Shown here: one piece after another, positions 56,331-64,000 of the stretch
Position numbering within the stretch: the stretch's first letter is position 1
Layout of the letters: every line of letters starts with the position of its first letter
Assembly: GCA_021018815.1 (NCBI GenBank)
Contig: JAITYX010000003.1
Coordinates: 11,117,501 to 11,181,500, forward strand
DNA length: 64,000 nt
From: Talinum fruticosum
Lineage: Eukaryota > Streptophyta > Magnoliopsida > Caryophyllales > Talinaceae
Direction: 5' to 3'
Translations under genes and position numbers: made by a program
The notes under the pieces: generated by a model
Databases searched by the model: none
Seen by the model: the letters and a program-made list of their open reading frames with translations, nothing else
What the model was told of the DNA's origin: nothing

Positions 56331-56474
56331 TTATGTGATTTATTAAGTGAATTATCCTTGCATAATTATGTGTTATGTGTTTTAATAACGAATGGATCAG
56401 TTGACAGAGTAAGAATGAGCTGTGAGTTATTAGTTTTCTGAGTGCTCTTAGTAACTCGGAAATCATACTGAGTC
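56331..56474 (+). other. S5 post-pol spacer
   Basis: Colinear with 8614-8770 of S1. No gene. It ends where Tat sequence begins. Confidence 0.55.
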
Positions 56475-57790
56475 GACGAGTAAGATCATGATGAGTGTAT
56501 TCGAAGTCCGGTAAAGGGCTCCCGAGCTTGGCTTGATCAAAGTCCCGAAGCTCGGTGAATTTACGTTGAAGCTTTGATCGTCTCTTGATCCGAAGCTTGG
56601 CTAAGTAATCCTGCTTTACTAACACACTCATTAGTGGATAATTATATTTATGAAATTTCAGTATTTTACCCGAATAATTCGATCGAAGACAAACCGAAAA
56701 TTCGATCCGATTAAGTTAACATTGTGGGTCCGCAGACCCACTTCCATGCATAAGGCTCCAAAAACCACTTTTCATGCTTGATTGGACCTCACAAGCCTAG
56801 CCCCCAGCTACACCTACAAAGCATCCGCCAAAGTGACGTTGTTCGAGCCTCGTGGCGGCGCCGGCCAGCCTTTGGGCGAGGCTTTGTCTCATGTGCTCTT
56901 GGGTTCCATGCTTGGTCTCCTCTTGCTTTTTGCATTTTTGTCTTGTATCCTTGTCATGCTTGGCCGAGTTTTCCTATTAAGAAAGGGGCTGGTGTGTTTG
57001 TTTTGCACACTTCACTTACTCCTCTCTTTGCTTCCTCTTGCTTGCTCCAGTTTGCTCTAGATTGTTCATTTTTGTCTTGAGAAAACTAGTTTGGTTTTCA
57101 CACACAAACTCCTCAAAATATGTCTAGAAGATGTGCTCATCTCGTTAGAAGGGAAAGAGCTGAAGGCTTAGTCCATGACAATTTCTTGGAATAAGAATGG
57201 TGCCGTTCACCACAAGTGGAGCCCCAGTGACCTTTTAGTGAGGGTCGAGAATCATGTCTCCTCGCTTGCTATTTCTCCTTCGATAATCTTGTTGGCTTGA
57301 ATTTCTTCTTTTGCATGTTTGGGAGTAGTACTTCTACTAACTAAAATATTATTGGATTTCCATTTTATAGAAAGGAACTATTCGGAGTAGTGGTGCCATC
57401 CGAAAATTTATCAAGACTTTCAAGGAGAGGAACTACCCATTACAACCCATCATGAACAGATACTGAGTTTGGTTCTTTCTTTGTTGCTTTAAACCACTTG
57501 TGTGACCGGAAGGAACGTGACTCTACCCGGGCCATTAGTGAACGATTTTAGGATACCATCAACACCTTTCATCTTCCTTTTGGAGAGATGACCATCATGC
57601 CTCTTGACTTTGCTATTCTTTCAGCTTTGGTCTTCTCAAGGGAACCTTTAGTTTATATTCGAGACTTGTATAAAAATCTTAACTATTTATGTCAGTTTTT
57701 GGTCCTATCACTAGTTGATTTCCTTGAGATAATTTCTTCAAATATACTCTTCTTTTTAGGCCTTCCAAAATTTTGATTTGTGGGCTCAAC
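56475..57790 (-). mobile_element. Tat fragment in reverse orientation (TatD)
   Basis: Its reverse complement matches 50000-51500 of TatC: 'gccaagcttcgg', 'aaggggctggtgtgt/gtgcatggtgtgt' and CT-rich leader blocks. It fills the space between S5 and S6. It lacks the LTR and all pol sequence. Confidence 0.65.
57120..57780 (+). pseudogene. TatD plant-mobile-domain ORF, N-terminal part
   Basis: ATG at 57120 (MSRRCAHLVRRERAEGL), equivalent to the ATG at 50821 in TatC. After broken frames: ALNHLCDRKERDSTRAISER at ~57480-57540, then NTFHLPFGEMTIMPLDFAIL at ~57560-57620 (the domain's signature box) and SREPLVYIRDLYKNLNYL. Truncated near 57780, before the second half of the domain. The antisense protein is thus shared by at least two Tat copies here. 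Confidence 0.62.
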
Positions 57791-57830
57791 GTACTCCACA
57801 ACAACAAGTTTGGATATTGCTTGCCCCCAT

Positions 57831-60800
57831 TGAAGACTCGGAATTTTACTTACTCGTTTCGAGTTCCATCACGTAATCGGTATAAGACTTCATCTCTTAT
57901 AGGGTTTTGACTTCAAGTCATTCCATGCCTCTTAGAAACGTTTCGAGTGATATAACATTTCTTCGAGTGTTATAGAAACTATTATATTGTTTTCACCTGA
58001 CTCTAATTGACTCGAAAGAATACTTCTATATGCTACTTCTCACTCGGTTCGAGTCACTCAACACTCGGATATTTTGCATGATTCAAACACTATCCTTTCC
58101 ACGCTCTAACTCAGGTTTGACTTCATGTTTCGGACAATACATTGTTCCAAGTCAGCATATTTAGCTTGAATTTTTGTTTAGTATAGATCAAGTCTATTTT
58201 CTCGGATATTCTTTATCCGACTTGATTGCCTTCTAGACTCGACTAAGATGGAATTTGAGTCTCATGGATATTAGACTCAGAAAATTCCTTCTCTTTTCTC
58301 GACCCAAATAATTATCTCTTAATTATCTTAATTATAATATTATCTATGTCTAATCTTGGACCAAAGTATTTTATACTTTGAGAACCAAATTGATTTACTT
58401 TTGAAGGTTATTCAAACGAGGCTATCCTAATTTGAAATACAAAAGTAACCGGCTTCCAAAACGTCAAATCACCAGCAGAAAAGGCTTTTTCCACTTTTGA
58501 CCTAGCCCCGGACACCGTGTTAGGGTTGTATGTTTCCAAAGCTGGAAATCCGCAACACTAAGCTCAACAATGGCTTCCACCTTATTTTTGAACACACCAC
58601 CGGTGGTTTTGGGACTTCCAAAGGAGTCAAGAACCGTTGCCTAACGTTCATATCTCAACGGATATTTTCGAGTGACTCGGAAAATCATCTACAATGATCT
58701 CAAAGGATTTCCAGTCGGAAGATGGACACAACGGCTATGCTGCTTGGTCATCTATAAATAGAAGCCAACTTTCAAGGCTTGAAGATTGCCGAACCTATTT
58801 TTAATATACATACTTGATCAAAAGTCATTGTATTCATTCTCAATCTTCTACTTACAACTCCAACTCGTATTTCATAACTTTCCGAGTTGTAAGGTCTTGT
58901 ACTTAGTAACCGTAACGCCCCAGTTACCATTACTTAATAATTTCCTAATCCGAGAATATTAGGTAAGGTTGCAGCGGAAGTTAACGATCGAAGGCGTTAC
59001 CGCCGCCCTAACAAAAGGACAAAGCCGAATTAAAATACCATAATAAACAAGTGTCTAGTGGTCATGCCTCGGCTACGTCGCAGGTGTCATCCCGACTACT
59101 TAAGTAACCAATCCCAAGCACGGTTCTGCTACCTATTTACAAACGTTAGTGACCATTACAACAGATCGCAATAGGAAATGCGCAATACTTAATTACAACC
59201 CGAAGTCAAACCCAAAATTAGCGTGGACGAGAATCACTTGTGAGCATCTAATCCAGCACGAGAACAATGATAATGGAATATCCAGCTAAGTCCTCGCTCC
59301 CGTCAGGCTTCTTATGCAATGGGTCGTTCACCGATGCTTTTCCTAAAAACAAAACATCAAAATAATTCGAAGAATGAGTCGAAACTCGACACGAACATTC
59401 CTACACGATTAAATAATTTTGAAACACATTGATTGAGCGCACGCATTTCAATTCATTTTAGTTTGAAATCGGGGGAGAGAATATGAGTAAAACTTGCTTG
59501 CTGGTTATTATCCGAAAGTGGAACCCCTTGGTAATTGATACGATCTTTGAACAGGTGCCACCCCCGGCCGACCGATAACCCGAGTTGATGCCACGCGCGG
59601 TATAATTGGTGGGCCTAAGCCCTGATAATTGATAATTGGGCGGGGACCACTTAATTAGGTGGCAAAACTTGCCTTGTAAATGATTCATTGTTATTTGTAT
59701 ATATGAGAAATGTTGAGATTGGATGAAACATGTGAGTTTTCGAAAGGTACGGGCAATGAACGTACTCGAACCGAGGATGTTTGCTTTCTCCCCTTTTTAT
59801 GAAAATTTAAGTTACTAGCTTTCCAGCAACCGAAGTGGCCTTAGTTCCGTTTCAAATAGATTTCCCTTGTTAATAATGTTTTTCTTGAGTTTTAACACTT
59901 GAATTCGTATAATTGTTGGTAATTTGATTTATTTTCTTTATTTGTTAAGTAATCGATTAAACTAAGATTTTTGTTACTCAACTCCCTTGCTCTAATTCTG
60001 TTTAGATCTTAATTGAGCATGTACTCGTTAAAGTAGTCGACTAGATCCAGCAATGATATTCCCACGATGTAATGCGTTACGGAGTCAAATCAAGAGAATG
60101 AAAACCCACATATACATGTATATATGTACTTATGCATATGTACAAGTACCTAAACACTTCATAGTTAATATTGTTATTATTATCATTGTCATTGTTATTG
60201 TTATTATTAGATGCAACTAATTTGATTAATATGCCAAGCCCAACTTATCTTTTGATCCTTATTCCTAACGTAATTTCTTTATTTCTCACTTCATCGAGTT
60301 CTAACCCACAACTAAGTGATTACTCAATCTACCAATGCCTTTCCACGGGAGGCTTCACAATTAACCAAATTGCTCAAAATTCATACATATGCCAACTTAA
60401 GGTCGTGGGCCTTACTTTCACCACAAAATTCACATTCGCAATCACAATTAAGCATGCTTAATATTTGAACTATTTTCTCAACCTCTGCAATTACACATTA
60501 GCCAGTTCAACTTATGCATATACTCGCCCTATGTTTGCTCAATATAGTCATTCCCCAAAATCTCAAAATCCATCCAGGTACTCAATTACATAACCAAACA
60601 TCCCTAATTTCGCTCTCTACATTATAATTCCCTAAAAGAAATTACCTCTATACACAATCAATCCATCCACCGCCATACCTCGAGTCATTCATACCAGTTT
60701 GAATATTCTCAAATCAATTTTCAAATTCACTTCACAAATATATCTCTAGATTATATACTTCAATTTACCATTACAATTGCTTAAACAAATAAGGAATTTG

Positions 60801-62101
60801 ATAACTTAGGGTTTAACGTTTACCTTCAAATTCGGAGAGGAGAAGTTGAGGAGGACGAGCGAGAGGGTGGCGGTGGACGGCGCCGCACCGGCAACCACCA
60901 GCGAGGCGGCGCCAAGCTCCGGCGGCGCTGCGGCTGGGGTTAGGCTGCCAAGCGAGCCGCGGTAGAGGAGTTCCGCAGCGCCTAGCGGGAGGAAGGGAGA
61001 GGCAGCGAGAGCGCGAGACGAGGAGGAAGCGAGACAGGGAGAGACGAGAGGCGGCGGCGCTGGTCTCCCGCCGGCGTCGCCGGCGCGGTGGCGGAGAAGG
61101 CGCCCACGGGAAGAAGAAGCAGGGGAGGACGGGAGGAGCAGGGGAAGCGAGGGAGGATGGGAGGAGGGAAGGCAGTGAGGCAATTGAATTGAACTTGCTC
61201 GATTATTTTGGTTTTAACCGCCTCACTTTTTCTTCTTTTTTTTTCTACTTAATTCCGGATAAATCAGTATCTGGATTTTTCTTTTAAAAAATCTGGTTAA
61301 TTTATTTCATTTTCATTTTTTTCTTTTCTACATTTATTTTTATGTATTTATTTAGTTACTTATTTATTTATTATTATTATTGTTATTATTATTATTACTT
61401 TTTAATTTTATTTTAATAATGGTGTTCACAAATTATAACCTTATTATGAGATTTTTATTAGGCCACTTCGTCGCCTTAACTACATAACGCATGTATAAAA
61501 ATAATTTAAATATAAAATATCGAATTGAAGTGCACGCGCTCAATCATATAAATCTTGTAATTAATGAATTAATTGAGTAAACAATGTGGTTTAGGGTCGA
61601 GTTGTTACGAGTAACAAACACTCTCTTTCTTACTAAGTAAGGTCCCTTGATCGAGCTGTAAGGGTCAACTCAGCTAAGTTGTCTCTAATTGTAAGGGTTA
61701 TCTCGGTTAGGAAGTACTAGATCGGATAAGGGAATTTCGAGTCTAGGAAAAACCTGTAAGAAGTTGTTTAAGGGAGCAACTTGGATCAAGTCGATCTACT
61801 GTATTTTGTGGACTCAAAATAGTGGATTTGACTTCGTGCTTGGATTAGCACGGTTCGTGGTTTTTCGCCCCATGAGGGTTTCCACATACTTTCTGTGTTA
61901 TTATTTTTCGAGTGCATTCTAGACTCAAATAGGCTCAAAGTTTCTGTTTTATCTGTTTCTTCATTCTTCACTGAATTCGAGTTAGTACATTTCGAGCTCA
62001 TACCTAACTCCTACTCACCTCGATTCACATCTATATTAAATTTCAAGCAAATTTCTCCATCCCCCTCTATGGTGACTTAGCCTCCCCCGAGTAAACCTTC
62101 A
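57831..62101 (+). repeat. S6 5' LTR, interrupted by a solo LTR
   Basis: TGAAGACTCGG to CTTCA. Without the insertion at 58911-61610 it is 1571 bp, equal to the S2 and S4 LTRs. TATA box CTATAAATAG at 58752-58761. Confidence 0.88.
58911..61610 (+). repeat. Ty3-type solo LTR in S6 LTR
   Basis: About 2700 bp with no coding region, flanked by GTAAC at 58906-58910 and 61611-61615. The ends read CGTAACGCCCC and TTGTTACGA; the normal family ends would be TG...CA. Interior: GC/GA-rich block at 60830-61190 giving a low-complexity minus-strand frame, TTATTATTATTG microsatellites near 60170-60210 and 61365-61400, and a 'gggtggcac'-type GC block near 59550-59650. It differs from 519-3530 and 22475-24982 in sequence, so it is another family of similar build. 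Confidence 0.78.
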
Positions 62102-62103
62102 AT

Positions 62104-62116
62104 TGGTATCGGAGCC
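62104..62116 (+). promoter_or_regulatory. Primer-binding site (S6)
   Basis: TGGTATCGGAGCC after the LTR. The tRNA-iMet complement has CAGAG here; this copy has CGGAG. Confidence 0.78.
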
Positions 62117-62161
62117 TAGCCTTTCAAAAAGGATCTAACCATCCAAAGGTCTAAAGATCAA

Positions 62162-64000
62162 ATGGCTCGGAACAACGGAGAGTTTGATGAAGGAAGATCT
62201 TCCAGCCGACCACCAAAGTTCAAACGATCCAACTTCGTGCACTTGGAAGAAACTCATGGAATGTTTCCTCCTGGATCATGATGAAGATGTCCGGAACATC
62301 ATACAAGAAGGAAACCACCTTCCCATGAAGACCGAAGAAATAAGAATTGTGCCCAAAAAAGTCCGAGTTCACAGGTGATGAAGCTGAAAAGTTCATAAAG
62401 AACTTCAAGGCAATGAACATTCTTATGTACGTCATCGGCTCAGAATAATACAACCGAGTGTCCGCTCGTGATACAGCCAAAGAAGTGTGGGACACCCTGG
62501 TCAACACTTATGAAGGTACAAGCCAGGTCGGACAAGAGAAGATAAGCCAATATCTTCATAAATATGAGCTATTTAAGATGGAGCGGAAGAAAACATCACT
62601 CGGATGTTCATTCAATTTACTAGAGATTACCAATAATCTCAAATCTCCGGGTAAAAAGATTTCCCACGAGGAAATGTGCGGAAAGATACTCGAAGCTTAC
62701 CCAAGAAAAGATGGGGTCCCAAGGTGACAGCTGTCGAAGAGGCTTAGAACTTGTCTCTACTGAAGCTAGACGAACTTATTGGGAAGCTTCTCACCCATGA
62801 GATCCACTTGGATGAGGAGGATGCAGAGGTCGGCACCAAAAAGAACATTATGCTCGAAAGCCTCGGAAACCAGAGAAGCGGATCCGAGTTCATCGGACTC
62901 GAAGAGGATCCCATGGCACTTATTGCTAGAGGCTTCAAGAGAATGATGAAACACAAAAGATGGAATAAGAAGCCAAAAGAAGAGTTCTATAAGAAAGACA
63001 AGAAGGATAGAAAAGGTAAATACTCTTCTCCTTCAAAGTTATCCTTGACTAAGAACTCCGGATGCTTTGAATGTGGTAGCAAGGAACACATATTCAAAGA
63101 CTGTCCAAAGAGAAGAAGGGACAGATAGAAGAAAAAGGCTATGATAGGCACATGGAGTGATGAGGACTCATCGAGAAGATGACGAGGACTCGGATGACTC
63201 AAAGTGTCTAATGGCACTTTCGACTTAGAAGCGGAAGCGAGTCGGACTCGGATCGGTCAAACAATGAGGAAGCTAATCCTCAAGAGGTAATTGAGTACTT
63301 TCTCAAATTCTCCAAAGCTGATTTAGCTAAGTATATTTTCACTTTGGAAGAAAAGTCCAATTCGATTCCTCTCACTTTAAAGAACAACTTGAGTCAATTT
63401 CCTCCGAGAGCATTTCTTTAAAAAATGAGTTGGAAAAGCCGAGACTCACACTCACGGAACTCAAGACTAATGCTCAAATCAATGAGGCTGAGTCCGAGTT
63501 ACTCGAAGAGAAAATGAGCAGCTAAAGCAAAAGCTCAATGAGTCTCAAGATCTTGTTTTAAAGTTTACTCAAGGTCGGAAAAACCTTGACATGCTCTTGG
63601 GATCTTAATGTGTCTCCTTCAGAAAGGAAGGTCTTGGTTTTAACAAAGAGGAAGAATCCAATTCCTACTCGGAGCTTTTCAAAAGGATTCCAGAGCTGTA
63701 AAGTTCAAGAAAGCTGAGCACGAGTCCCACTCATAAAAAGGAGAGAAGGACTGAGCCTGGACCAATTTATAGAAGAAAACCATCTCCATCGTTTTCCAAA
63801 AAAAAGAGACACGGACTCGGTTCTCAAAACAGAAGACTCAAAATCATACTAGACCCAAAGTCATTCAAATCTGGGTTCTAAAAACCTTCTTCCTCGAGAA
63901 AGGACCATTGCAAAGGGTGTTCTTGGGTTCGTTAGAGGAAGTGAGAAGGATTAGTTTGTTTACGTTTTCCAGGCTACTCAGAAAATACCAAAAGGGCATT
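62162..64000 (+). pseudogene. S6 gag and start of protease region (partial)
   Basis: ATG at 62162 (MARNNGEFDE). Capsid region: SARDTAKEVWDTLVNTYEGT at ~62458-62520, KISQYLHKYELFKM, KISHEEMCGKILEA. Then LLKLDELIGKLLTHEIHL (62755-62810), EEDPMALIARGFKRMMKHKR (~62900-62960) and zinc knuckle CFECGSKEHIFKDC at 63063-63104 for RNA binding. An acidic Asp/Ser tract, a likely coiled coil (63340-63560) and a basic linker follow. It ends at the window edge just before the protease active site. There is a clean 125-codon frame at 62751-63128; elsewhere it is shifted. Confidence 0.87.

Larger units (their letters stand above)
57831..64000 (+). mobile_element. Sirevirus element S6, cut by window end
   Basis: 5' LTR 57831-62101 (with a 2.7-kb insertion), primer-binding site 62104-62116, gag from 62162, running into the protease region at the window edge. 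Same family as S1-S5. The left flank is TatD sequence; the right end is outside the window. Confidence 0.87.

Noticed and set aside
60806..61183. 125-codon minus-strand frame rich in Pro, Ser, Ala
   Set aside because: A GC/GA-rich block of a solo LTR; no domain, and low complexity throughout.
1..64000. Endogenous pararetrovirus or other viral insert
   Set aside because: All RT sequences follow integrase in Ty1/copia order. I saw no movement-protein or coat-type motif.

Overview
This is plant nuclear DNA, almost certainly an angiosperm and from a heterochromatic or pericentromeric setting. The window is nearly all LTR retrotransposons, in pieces and nested in one another. I found no convincing host gene, rRNA, CRISPR array or bacterial-type operon. 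All coding sequence is transposon-derived and interrupted by frameshifts or stops. Evidence for a plant: Ty1/copia elements primed by initiator-Met tRNA, with a CCHC gag, an extra ORF after pol and two polypurine tracts (Sirevirus type); Ty3/gypsy Tat-type elements carrying antisense plant-mobile-domain ORFs; large Ty3-type LTRs; and a CACTA (En/Spm) fragment.

Layout. 1-3530: purine-rich block, then a truncated Ty3-type LTR. 3540-5290: Tat-type gag remnant on the minus strand, followed by a 52-bp tandem array (5597-5920). 6273-12588: Sirevirus S1 (+), an internally deleted copy that keeps both LTRs, the end of pol and the extra ORF. 12589-28578: Sirevirus S3 (+), a 5'-truncated LTR plus gag, split by the nearly complete Sirevirus S2 (-), 14565-27958, with a GGAC target duplication. 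S2 is itself interrupted by a 2.5-kb solo LTR. 28579-38292: Sirevirus S4 (-), joined to S3 at a microhomology deletion. 38293-42500: 3' part of a Tat element (TatB) with antisense ORFs and an LTR. 42501-44681: 3' part of a CACTA element. 44682-53094: Tat element TatC with integrase, two antisense ORFs, polypurine tract and LTR. 53636-56470: Sirevirus pol fragment S5 (+). 56475-57790: Tat fragment TatD with a plant-mobile-domain ORF. 57831-64000: Sirevirus S6 (+), LTR plus gag, cut by the window end; its LTR is interrupted by a 2.7-kb Ty3-type solo LTR with a GTAAC duplication.

How the parts work together. Each Sirevirus encodes gag, protease, integrase, reverse transcriptase and RNase H in that order, then a separate ~535-codon ORF whose upstream region has its own TATA-like box in all three copies. 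The Tat elements carry two ORFs antisense to gag-pol, between integrase and the 3' LTR: one with a plant mobile domain, the other resembling DUF7745 with a basic, charged C-terminus.

The most important observation concerns sequence state. Differences between sister copies fall overwhelmingly on CAG/CTG trinucleotides, which appear as CGG, CGAG, CG, CCG, CTCG or TAG. All five tRNA primer-binding sites, both ends of one solo LTR and conserved integrase and RT motifs are altered this way. This suggests systematic consensus error at CHG-methylated sites, or an unusual mutational process, so many apparent frameshifts may not be genuine.
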